Assembly: GCA_018105865.1 (NCBI GenBank)
Contig: CM030865.1
Span: 10,257,513-10,321,512, forward strand
DNA from: Metaphire vulgaris
Lineage: Eukaryota > Annelida > Clitellata > Crassiclitellata > Megascolecidae
Direction of reading: 5' to 3'
DNA: 64,000 nucleotides
The notes beneath the pieces were generated by a model, which did not search any database, had not been told where the DNA came from, and was given only the letters and a program-made list of their open reading frames with translations. The position numbers and the translations under genes were made by a program. The stretch's first letter is position 1. Each line of letters opens with the position of its first letter. Shown piece after piece: positions 46,727-55,309 of the stretch.

Positions 46727-47155
46727 AGGATACATTATTTTATTATCCACTACTCGGATTTAGACGTTTAGACAATCAACCGTCTAGTTCAAGCAAGAGA
46801 AATGTCTTTAAAATGCAGACATGTTGACTCAGTTCTCATTATTTCCATGTATTAGGATAACAATGAATGGTCTGACCCCGTTATTTCGATAAACCCAATA
46901 GCTCAGAGCTTTATTAAGACTGGAAAAGTGCCAGGGAATGTTGAAGGGCTGTAACGGATAGGTACCATCAAAAATAGGCCAACCGATTTTAGACATCTTT
47001 TTCCATTGCTTGTGAAGACGTTTTGGATACATTATTTTATTATCCACTACTCAGCACTTTTGACGTTTAGATAATCAACTTCTGTTTGTCGGAAATTTTT
47101 TAAAATGCAGTCGTTGACTCAGTTCTCGTTATTTCCATCTCCCGATAACTTTGTT
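46727..47155. repeat. Two ~130-bp direct repeats, ~300 bp apart
   Basis: GGATACATTATTTTATTATC with CACTACTC, GACGTTTAGA and GTTGACTCAGTTCTC occurs at about 46,728-46,845 and 47,028-47,130. Confidence 0.7.
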
Positions 47156-47159
47156 CTTA

Positions 47160-48179
47160 ATCCGATAAACCCATCTGGTTGATCTAAACTCTAAACTCTA
47201 GAGTCAAACACCATTAAATCAGGCGGTTGGCGTAGCTACGTTGCGTTACTAACGCATCAACGCTGCTGTACAGCCGTCAACTATCTAAATTTAGTAATTT
47301 CGGCTCAAGTCTTACATCTTGACATCGTCCCATCGATGACCATTAAGCGGCATGACCGTTCCACTTAAGACAATCACCAAGCGACCAGTTTTCGACAGTC
47401 CGACTGGTTGTTTGTCCCAATGGATTAACTACCGGATTCAAAAAGTTCACAGTTGCAGGTGATTTACATAAACGCAGTCACGGTACCGCAACGACTTACT
47501 AGTCTAAAACTGTTGAGTAAAACAGTTATTGATGTTGGAGTGAGGCAACATGTCCTGAGCATGCGACAAAAATAAATGCTGAATGTACTATAAATCAATG
47601 GAGGAAACCGGCCCTTGTGGGTCGCCATCGCTGAACCGATATATTAATATGGAATTTTCTAAAAAGAGAAATTTTATGAAGAACATGTATTGATTCTAGA
47701 AATATGTCAACTGGCAGATCAAAATATTGAAATATTGGGAGTTCAACAAGTGCTGGAACCCCTATCCTAATTTTTTTGGGTCCGGATCCCTTTGGATTGA
47801 CGGCGGACGATGGCCAATCATTCCGCCGAACCTATGTTTGCCTTCACAATGTTGCCATTGCTACCAACCACTTAAATTGAGTTGAAAACTGCATCAACCC
47901 AAAGGCTCCTGCGAGTCGTGAACTAGCTTCCGTCGGCCTTACAGGCCAGTTCTAATTTTTCGCCCTCTCTTGGAAATATATTAAAAAATAAAAATACGGT
48001 ACATCAACGGTCAAGCAATTAGATAGGTGCGTTTTCCAGAAATGAACCGATAAAGTACAACTTGCAAAGTACAACTTGCAAGGCTAATTTCTTAGAAATA
48101 ATTTACTATAGGTCTAATTCATATTTTAAAGAAAGCTTTCATATATATAAGCTTATACTAAGCTAAGCCTAAATACTGT
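47160..48179. other. Spacer interval without recognised feature
   Basis: Short repeated words (e.g. AAAGTACAACTTGCAA twice near 48,053-48,080) but no exon-like frame, transposon end or RNA gene seen. Ends at the right arm of the Ig inverted duplication. Confidence 0.4.
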
Positions 48180-48511
48180 ACACAAGGCGAAACTGAAATA
48201 ATAATTTCGAAATGTCCAGGTTCACAACAGGGCTAGGAGGAAATTACCTACAGAAACGTAGGCCTAATCTTTGATATCAGCTTTTATCGTTTGCACACAC
48301 CCGGATGCTCTTAATGTCAGTTTACTGTATTTGTCGTTGAACAAATACCATATCGATAATAAAAGTAGCATTATATCACGAGAACTGCTGGTAACAAGGG
48401 CACATAGCAAGGACATTTTGATAGTGTGATCTTTATGTAAAGAATACTTTGCAAATTTTTAGCTTTCTTAACTTCTTTGACATGATAAAAGCAGACCTAC
48501 CATTTAGAACG

Positions 48512-48620
48512 ATGTTAAATTAGTCATCGGTAAGGTCTTTTAAAATACAAAGTTGCCGATAAAAGCAGACCTAAATACAAAATTTTCGGAGACAAAATCG
48601 CGATGTTTGGCGTAATCGTC
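48512..48620 (+). pseudogene. IgSF receptor copy 2: disrupted signal-peptide exon
   Basis: The counterpart of copy 1 exon 1 survives as 18 bp (48,512-48,529): it has lost 22 bp inside, reads ATG TTA AAT TAG and still ends at the conserved donor CATCG|GTAAGG. About 90 bp further on, a second partial copy begins ATGTTTGGCGTAATCGTC (48,603-48,620) after a repeated AAAAGCAGACCTA, but then diverges into an Arg-rich, non-hydrophobic reading without the donor. Either this copy is dead or it uses an unseen first exon. Confidence 0.8.
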
Positions 48621-48949
48621 CGCCGACGTAATTCGATAGGAACGGAGCGACGTGATTGATTGATATGAAGAGACCTTATTTAAATCTACGTTATTGTTAA
48701 TATGAAGAGACATTTTAAACAGTTTAGTATATTTTTATATTCTTTAAAAATTTTACAAACATGTTAAATTGCCAATATTAAATTAATTTTTTCTAGGATC
48801 CAATACACAAAAATTTCTATTTGCAAATTCAAAAGAGGGCATTCATTTCTTTAATCCCCCCAAGATTACACTTGTATTTCCTATCAACCAAATAATATAA
48901 TTGCTTTGGTGTTTTATGAATTTTAATAAACATGTTAAATTAAAAGTTG

Positions 48950-49080
48950 TGCTCTCTAAGTGTTGCGCTATTTTGTCGTCCGCGATTTTGTGTCCGCGAT
49001 TTTGTCTCTGCGATTTTGACTCCGCGATTTTGTTATTTTGTCTCCGCTATTTTGTCGTCCGCGATTTTGTCTGGACACCC
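48950..49080. repeat. GCGATTTTGTCTCC minisatellite in intron 1
   Basis: About seven degenerate copies of TTTTGTC(T/G)(C/T)CGCGA-type units, absent from the other gene copy. An isolated unit (ACAAAATCGCGATG) also precedes the partial exon 1 at 48,592. Confidence 0.8.
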
Positions 49081-49160
49081 TAAACACCGCATAAATGAAT
49101 TCAGTCAATTTGCTTCATCCGAGATTTTAAAATATAAAAGTTGAGAATTACGGATTTCAG

Positions 49161-49526
49161 GAAATGCAAATACAAGAGAAAGCTTTACGACAAAGCCGAC
49201 TAATCGTGCAATAGTTGCTGGAGCTCCAGTTGAAATGGAATGCAGCTCAGACGTGGAAAACGCTATCATTCGGTGGAAGTACTGTAAGCCTAATAAGGCA
49301 AACTCTTTCAAGCTTCTCAACTGCTCCTACGATAGAATAAGAAATTCAATTAAGGAAATTGTTAACACCGAATCTACAGCAGGTAGTTCCACCAAGCAAC
49401 GTCGAGCTCTTCAAATTCCCGAAACAAATCTTGAACACGCTGGAATTTACGAATGCATAATCTCAATTCCGGAATCAGATTCGGCTGCAAAGAGAAGTTT
49501 TTATTCTGCCGAACTAGTCGTTTTGG
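49161..49526 (+). CDS. IgSF receptor copy 2, exon 2: first Ig domain
   Basis: 122 residues, open throughout: Cys28, Trp39, Cys42/Cys55 pair and LEHAGIYEC (Cys99), with phase-1 borders (acceptor CGGATTTCAG, donor G|GTAGGTAA). Outside residues 45-75 it is identical to copy 1 except one Ala/Ser change. Inside that segment (49,292-49,384) 13 of 31 residues differ, with most nucleotide changes altering the amino acid. Like copy 1 the domain lies at the membrane-distal end, where ligand contact is usual in such receptors. Confidence 0.9.
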
Positions 49527-50057
49527 GTAGGTAACGCTTGAGACCAGAGTAATAAATCAATGCTGCATTTCGACAATAATAATAATAATTATTAATTGAA
49601 TGGCTGATTTTGTTGAATGACCTTTGGGATTTGACCGACACTCAGCTGCTTTCCTTGAATGAAGGCACTCGCTTTCTTTGTGCGTCAGATAGCCTACAAT
49701 AACTTTGAATTTTGCCACTTTCTGTGAGAAGACATTATAGAAAGTAATTAATTTTCAATATGAACTATATTTTACCTTGAATTATATTTTATTAATTTTT
49801 AAAATTCAGTTGATATAACTAGCCACTATCCTTCACAATTACGAAAGATACGTCTACAATTTTCAACCTTACGTTTCTAAATGTTGCTGTTAATTTTTAG
49901 TTTACAGTTTTCATCCACGTAAATTCGATCATGTTTCTTGAATTTCCTTCGAATTGTTTTGAGTCTTAACGACTCTTTAATGAGGCATGGTCCCTACATT
50001 AAAGACTTCACTATCTTGCATAAAATTTCACCAATCATTTGAATTTTGTTGTTATAG

Positions 50058-50408
50058 CTGCCAATCCAATATGCCAAACAAATGCGAGCGAATCGAACAA
50101 TATCGTACAGGAATCAGACATTGTCCTCATGCAATGTCGCCTCATCTACAGTGGTACCAGGACACCTTCTTTTCAATGGTCAATTCAGAATGGCGATGGT
50201 CATCGCCACATTTCGTCCGATCTTCGCGAGAGTTGCGTCTCGTCATCGTGTCAGATAATTTCTACCGTAGCTGTTCAAGTAAAAGCCAACGACATTGGAG
50301 CTGCATTTGAATGCAAGTTCAATTTCATTGAACTAAATGATCAACCAACTACAAAGGCTTCTTCTCCTCCATTGGAATATCAGTGGAATGTTACCTTACA
50401 CGTAGAAT
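50058..50408 (+). CDS. IgSF receptor copy 2, exon 3: second Ig domain
   Basis: 117 residues, open, with Cys27, Trp41, Cys60/Cys65 and DIGAAFEC (Cys86). Acceptor GTTGTTATAG, donor T|GTAAGTAC, phase 1-1. Seven scattered replacements relative to copy 1. The overlapping frame at 49,987-50,310 is a shadow. Confidence 0.9.
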
Positions 50409-50569
50409 GTAAGTACCTTAGGATAAGAAGATATCGTTAATTAAGAGGGTTGGGTGGCTGATTTGTTAGAATTTAATTATATTCTGACATTTGAAATAAC
50501 TACATTATCGCCAATAGCATAGACACTGCATCTCTTAATTTCTTCCCTCATTTTTGGTTAACATTGCAG

Positions 50570-50836
50570 ATGGCGTCAGAAATGTATCATTTACTCCAAT
50601 GAGAGGAGTCTACGAGGCTGGCAATAAGATCCGCTGCACTGCTGAGGGCAATCCATCTCCAACGTACACGTGGCAGAAGTTAACGTATCCACCCATCGTC
50701 ATTAGCACCGATTCTATTTTGACGCTGGTCACATCCGATGAGGAAGAAAATCAGGAAGCCTACATGTGCATCGCGCGAAATATGGTTGGAGGCAGAGAAA
50801 GAAAGGCCAACGTAACAGCTCATATCACAATCGAAG
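50570..50836 (+). CDS. IgSF receptor copy 2, exon 4: third Ig domain (I-set-like)
   Basis: 89 residues with Cys23 (KIRC), NPSPTYTW and AYMCIARN (Cys67). Acceptor AACATTGCAG; the donor in frame with the next exon is G|GTTTGCG, weaker than copy 1's G|GTAAGA. Phase 1-1. Seven replacements relative to copy 1. If the donor is missed, the frame reads on GLRGCFICFAAII to a stop. Confidence 0.88.
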
Positions 50837-51166
50837 GTTTGCGTGGTTGCTTTATATGCTTTGCCGCTATAATTTAGTAGTACATTGTATATTATTTTCA
50901 TACGATTGCGTTATTTAGAGATACATGGACAGCAGCGCAATGGGCTTTCGTCAAAACTGCAACAAATCTAACGCTTTGACGCCCTTCTGTGATAGATTTC
51001 GCTTCTACAAAGAATTTTATATTTGCAGTCGCAATTGTCTTTGAAAAATTTTGCGCCAGAAGTAATCCCAATTTGTCATGACTCAAAATAGGCTGTCCAA
51101 CTTCAAATTGACCCGCGGATATCGAGGAATAGTATTCACACATGCATTCAATTTGAGTCTGACTCT
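50837..51166. other. Intron sequence, nothing recognised
   Basis: First part of the intron between the third Ig domain and the transmembrane exon. An 81-residue minus-strand frame at 50,898-51,143 has no recognisable domain. Confidence 0.4.
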
Positions 51167-51424
51167 CAGGCCTGAGGAGAGGGGGTATAACCGGTACATT
51201 GTACCGGGGCCCATGGAGCTCTTAGGGGCCCATGGCCGGTGATGATGTATTAATAGAAGTGATAAGGTTTTTTCTCTTTGTTTCTTTTTTTGCTTGTCAG
51301 GCTGTTTTGGAGAATAAACGAGGTTTTTTTGCTTGTCGGGTTTTTCGGAAACTCAAAAAAAAATTTCTCAGGGGCCCCACAAATTTTTTGCACCGGGGCC
51401 CGGAATTTTCTCTCGGTGGCCCTG
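51167..51424. mobile_element. Intronic hAT MITE, CAGGGCC(G/A)CCGAGAG family
   Basis: Right end CTCTCGGTGGCCCTG, left end CAGGCCTGAGGAGAGGGGGT, perfect 8-bp target duplication CTGACTCT (51,159-51,166 and 51,425-51,432). Inverted relative of 33,778-34,009. Confidence 0.9.
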
Positions 51425-51556
51425 CTGACTCTAGAGACTATCTTTAGGCCACTTTGCTGGAAAGTCAGATATCACGGCGTTTCATTTACCTTCTTCATTG
51501 CTACTATGGAAGCTATTACTTGAATCAAAACATTGTAAGCTTCATCCATTTTATCG

Positions 51557-51805
51557 CAGTGGCGTCATTTCACACTTTTCTTGGGGTGATAAAAATTTTT
51601 TTGCAAATTTTTGACAAATTTTTGCAAATTTTTGCAGATTTTGAGCAATTTTTGCAAATTTTAGGGCCAATGTTGGAAAATTTGCAATTTTTTAATATTT
51701 TTGGCAATTTTTGCAATTTTTTGCACATTAATATATTATAAATTAATATTTTCATTTCCATGTGGGGAGGGGCACGGCCCCCAGCCTTCCCAAATGACGC
51801 CTCTG
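51557..51805. mobile_element. Intronic hAT MITE, CAGTGGCGTCATTT family
   Basis: Ends CAGTGGCGTCATTTCACACT and CAAATGACGCCTCTG, perfect target duplication TTTTATCG (51,549-51,556 and 51,806-51,813). Most of the interior is a degenerate GCAAATTTTT repeat. Confidence 0.9.
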
Positions 51806-52089
51806 TTTTATCGATCTGTGACGTAGTTGGCTAAATGACGACCCACTCTTCTGTGAATTCTTTGTTATGCAGGTCTATGACGAACCTGTTTGCCTGCGCA
51901 CTTTTTTAAATGAATTATCAACTCAGTCTCATAGACCCACTAATGTTGCACTAGACCGGTATTGAGCTGTCAAAAGACTCGCCAATTTGCCTCAATGTAA
52001 TGATTAAATAAAAAGATAAATCTAGAATCAGATATTCGAGTAAATCTAATTCTTAATTAATTGAAGAAAAACTGATAATACTTTTCTAG

Positions 52090-52200
52090 TTCATTCTTCT
52101 GAAGGTCTCCATGTCTTCCGTAACGCACTGATTGGCGTGTGCGTCACCTGCGTATGCTTAATAGTTCTATTCGTTTGTGTCGGCAGAATCTACATCAAAA
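52090..52200 (+). CDS. IgSF receptor copy 2, exon 5: transmembrane segment
   Basis: 37 codons, phase 1-1: a short extracellular stalk (VHSSEGLHVFRN), a roughly 20-residue hydrophobic span (ALIGVCVTC...LIVLFVCVG) with no charged residue, then a basic stop-transfer RIYIK. Acceptor ACTTTTCTAG, donor A|GTAAGGCT. This is a type I orientation. The absence of a basic residue in the membrane argues against pairing with an ITAM adaptor and fits a receptor signalling through its own tail. Too short for ordinary ORF scanning and not present beside copy 1. Confidence 0.8.
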
Positions 52201-52299
52201 GTAAGGCTCACGGCTCACGCTCAGGTGAAAACCGTAAAATCAATGAAAAGTGTACGCTATTGACAAGATTTTAGATTCTATCCTCCTTATAATGGGCGG

Positions 52300-52480
52300 A
52301 AAGTTAGCAGAGTGGTAAAAACGCTGGACGATGCAGGACGATGGGAGACGAAAGTCGACTTAGCCTCGATTTCGCAGGGCGGTGGCAAACTGAGGAAAGC
52401 GTTAAGCTGCGAGGTGAACCGTGGGTCTGGGGAAAAGTAATGGCAACCTACTCGGACATATTAAGGCGGGGACTGAGGGT
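52300..52480 (+). mobile_element. tRNA-derived SINE in intron 5
   Basis: Begins with an A-box-like TTAGCAGAGTGGTAAAAACG of a tRNA Ser/Leu type, and carries the same GTTAAGCTGCGAGGTGAACC and TGGCAACCTAC body words as the SINE at 10.0 kb. Confidence 0.6.
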
Positions 52481-52529
52481 GGGCCCAAAAAAATGGCACA
52501 CCGTTTTTAGCGTCTCTTTATTCACGATA

Positions 52530-52850
52530 AAGTTAATTATGTCAACAATTTAGGGGAGGGGGCTTTGGAAAAGTTTGACAGTTGTTGACTGAGAAAAGGT
52601 CAAGAATTGGCAACAATTTCACTTTTTTAATAATCAAAAATAGGAAATTTCATAGGGACTGATTACAATGGAAAAAGCATTAGAAAAATGGTAATCACCA
52701 CTACATTTTGACACTCGATGAGAAAAAAGGGAAAAATGATCATCACCGTTTTTGGGACCTGTCATTGATCTTTAAGAGTTCACGATAAGTTAAAGTCAGT
52801 TGTTGACAAGGGGGAAGAAAATTGAACATAATTAATGGACAGCCCCCTTA
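52530..52850. mobile_element. GGGGCTGTCCATTAATTA-family MITE, partial
   Basis: Contains ATTATGTCAACAATTT near its left side, complementary GGACCTGTCATTGATCTT words, and the right end AATTAATGGACAGCCCC. The left terminus is not intact. Relatives at 29,990 and 56,417. Confidence 0.7.
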
Positions 52851-53107
52851 GCATTCTTTCAGTTCAAAAATTGAACAGAAATGCAATGTTCTCTAAGAAC
52901 GGCGTAAAGTAAGAATAAAAGAAAACTTAAGAAAATAAATTATGGAACTATCATGATGCAGAAGCAGACGACGCCGGATTAGCAGTGGTTCTCACACAGG
53001 GCAGTCCCTACTGAACCACTTTAAACCATGTTATATTACAGTACAGCTGTATATTATATCATATCATAACAGCGTCGAACGAGTTTAAAATACATATCTT
53101 TCTTCCA

Positions 53108-53562
53108 GCTATTGACAAGCTGTTAGCAGCTTTGAATCAAATGATCTCTGCATATAGTGTTGTTTAAGATAGAGATGGGTTTCTGTCTCGGTGTTGCCGC
53201 ATTGAATTCTTCTGATTTACCAGCCAAAGCCAAACAGTGTTAGAGTTGCCGGGGTGAGGGATTGTGGGGAGGGGGGGGTTGAACTCCCCAGCTAACTTTG
53301 CAACCTCACAAAAATCGCATATTAGGTACATGCAGTCTGTCATTCATTGAATTTCAGTCCTCAACCCCCCAGCTCAAATTTCACCACTCCAACACTGAAG
53401 CCAAACATTTGGTTGAAATCTACTCTGACGAACTTGAGCATTTAGATGAAATTGTTCAGTTTGCTGCTTTGTTTAACAAATTTAGCAATGAACTCACATC
53501 GATTGAAAACAAAACTGTTATAAACGAAGGCAGCGAAATGCAGATGTTCACATTTTATTAAT
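53108..53562 (+). pseudogene. hAT/ZMYM-type transposase remnant in intron 5
   Basis: Frames read AIDKLLAALNQMISAYSVV, then after a stop LNSSDLPAKAKHLVEIYSDE and LEHLDEIVQFAALFNKFSNE once the MITE at 53,235-53,397 is removed. The IDKL-SAYSVV and L(V/A)EIYxxEL-E-E-VQFxxF patterns resemble the C-terminal part of hAT-like transposases with a DUF4371/ZMYM-type domain; this is a family impression without a search. Interrupted by stops and a MITE, so dead. Confidence 0.5.
53235..53397. mobile_element. hAT MITE, TTAGAGTTG family
   Basis: CAGTGTTAGAGTTGCCGG left end, CACTCCAACACTG right end, perfect target duplication AAGCCAAA (53,227-53,234 and 53,398-53,405). Second copy of the 7,950 element. Confidence 0.9.
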
Positions 53563-53576
53563 ACGCATGGACTAGT

Positions 53577-53762
53577 CCGTGGCGGCTCCACAGGAAAGAC
53601 CGGGGAGCCCGTGCTCCCTTATTGAGTGCCTGGTCCCCCGTGGCCCCCCTGTTGGGACCCTATACTTAATACTACATACCTAACAACAAATGGTTGGCCC
53701 CCCATGATTAGAAGTTGCCACCCCAACGGCTCCCCACTTACCAAATCCTGGAGCCGCCACTG
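53577..53762. mobile_element. hAT MITE, CAGTGGCGGCTC family
   Basis: Ends CCGTGGCGGCTCCACAGG and GGAGCCGCCACTG with perfect target duplication GGACTAGT (53,569-53,576 and 53,763-53,770). Inserted in intron 5. Confidence 0.9.
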
Positions 53763-53873
53763 GGACTAGTTGCTGCCTTTCCAAATGTCTCCATTGCTTT
53801 ACGCATGTTTCTGTTAATCTCGTGGTTAGCGCAATGCTAAATGTACGAAATTTGTTGTTCCTGTCTGTTTTAG

Positions 53874-54100
53874 GTCAATTATCACAGCCTCAAATTTCAT
53901 CATCTCCAGTCTATACCAACGTGTCTCACGGGTCATCTAATAGAAGTCATGCGGCAGATGAAGGAAGTCGTAATACAGAGTATATCAAAGTTCCCCGGAC
54001 TGTTAACGAGCCATATTCAAATTATGAAGTCATAGAAGATGGCCCACAACTTGAGACTGAGGCCTCGGAACCAGTCTATGAAAATACCGAATGCTTATGA
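53874..54100 (+). CDS. IgSF receptor copy 2, exon 6: cytoplasmic tail with tyrosine motifs
   Basis: Acceptor CTGTCTGTTTTAG; the split codon A|GT joins exon 5 in phase 1. Encodes about 75 residues ending YENTECL then TGA. Five tyrosines sit in SH2-binding contexts: VYTNV and PYSNY and VYENT (YxN, Grb2-type), TEYIKV (matches the ITSM pattern TxYxxV) and SNYEVI (matches the ITIM pattern SxYxxI). The rest is Ser/Asn/Glu-rich and presumably unstructured. The architecture of Ig domains, one membrane span and an ITIM/ITSM tail is that of inhibitory immune receptors. Function is inferred. The upstream methionine in the same frame is intronic. Confidence 0.82.
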
Positions 54101-54215
54101 ACGAAAGCTTTAGCCACGGAAAAGCATTATTACAAGAATTTCAAACGCCGAAATGATCACCAAAAGTAATGTATGATGTAGAATTGTAAATAATGAATTC
54201 CTTCATTCGGACGAG

Positions 54216-54221
54216 AATAAA
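54216..54221 (+). terminator. Polyadenylation signal AATAAA
   Basis: AATAAA about 115 bp after the stop codon of the tail exon, a normal distance for a short 3' UTR. A MITE inserted just beyond it at 54,242. Confidence 0.6.
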
Positions 54222-54241
54222 AGGCGAAAAGGGCCTACAGT

Positions 54242-54433
54242 CAGCGGCGGCTCCAGGATTTGGTAAGTGGGAGGGGGAGGCGTTGGGGTGGCAACTTCCA
54301 ATCATGGGGGGCCAACCATCTGTTGTTAGGTATGTAGTATTAAGTATAGGGTCCCAACAGGGGGCCACTGGGAGGAACAGGCACTCAATAGGGGGCACGG
54401 GCCCCCCGGACTCTCCCTGTGGAGCCGCCACTG
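54242..54433. mobile_element. hAT MITE, CAGTGGCGGCTC family, inverted
   Basis: Ends CAGCGGCGGCTCCAGG and TGGAGCCGCCACTG, flanks CCTACAGT / CCTACATT (7 of 8). Interior is the reverse complement of the 53,577 copy, so the two face each other across the tail exon. Confidence 0.85.
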
Positions 54434-54868
54434 CCTACATTTCAGCCTGATCATAAAACTTGAGTCTAATATTATCGCGTACGCCGATTTTAGAAACAGA
54501 AACGACAGACAACCGCCCCCATATGCTCTTTTGTTCTAAAGCCAATCGTTTGAAAGTGGCATTTCTAACTCGTTCGCTCAGCATACTGCTTATTTTTTAA
54601 ACTCACGAAAAGTGTCGCCATTTGCCACGAATCTTAAGCGCCTACATTTCAGCCAGATCATAAAACTTGGGTCTGATATTATCGCGTATACGCCGATTTT
54701 CGAAACAGACAACTACAGACAACCGTCCCCCCCCCATATGCTCTTTTGTTCTAAAGCCCATCGTTTCAACGTGGCATTTCTGACTCGTTCGCCAAGCACA
54801 GGCCTACTGCCTAATTTTTAAACTCGCGAGAAGTGGCGGCTGTGGCGCCATTGGCCACGAATTTAAAG
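54434..54868 (+). repeat. Two tandem ~210-225-bp repeats
   Basis: Units 54,434-54,640 and 54,641-54,868 both start CCTACATTTCAGCC and run through ATATTATCGCGTA, CATATGCTCTTTTGTTCTAA and GTGGCATTTCT to GCCACGAAT. They differ by scattered changes. No reading frame is kept between the two. Confidence 0.85.
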
Positions 54869-55093
54869 CGTCTACCATTCTATATTTCTCGTCAGCAATC
54901 GGGACCTAAAATATTTTAGTTGCAATTATTTAACCTTTAAATGTCAGCGTGTTAGTTTGAAATAATAGATAGTATTAGTCTTAGTGTTCAGTTGCCCAAA
55001 TTGCTGGCGACAACCTTGCTTTGCTCGTGAGAAACGACTTATAAGTTCTAATAAGCTTGTTTCAAGTTGTTTATGGAATAGGAACTTTATTCT

Positions 55094-55292
55094 CATGGGC
55101 GTCCGGAAGGAGGTGCAATTGCACCCCAATTGCACCCCCTGGAAAAATTGTGGAGTTATGAAAAAAGTAAATTTACTTGTTTCTTTAGTCACAAAACCTT
55201 GTTTTGCACCCCCCCCTAGAAAATTTGTTCATTTCTTTCGTCACAAAACCTTGTTTTGCACCCCTCTGGAAAAATTTCTGCGGACGCCCATG
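55094..55292. mobile_element. hAT MITE, CATGGGCGTCCG family
   Basis: Ends CATGGGCGTCCGGAAGG and CTGCGGACGCCCATG with perfect target duplication TTTATTCT (55,086-55,093 and 55,293-55,300). Interior has a repeated TTTTGCACCCC phrase. Confidence 0.9.
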
Positions 55293-55309
55293 TTTATTCT
55301 TCCACCATA

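Larger units (their letters stand above)
48180..50836 (+). repeat. Ig-locus inverted duplication, right arm
   Basis: Mirror of 41,817-44,112. It is longer because of insertions in the exon 1/intron 1 region (about 48,545-49,080), including a local duplication of the exon 1 start and a CGCGATTTTGTC minisatellite. Confidence 0.9.
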
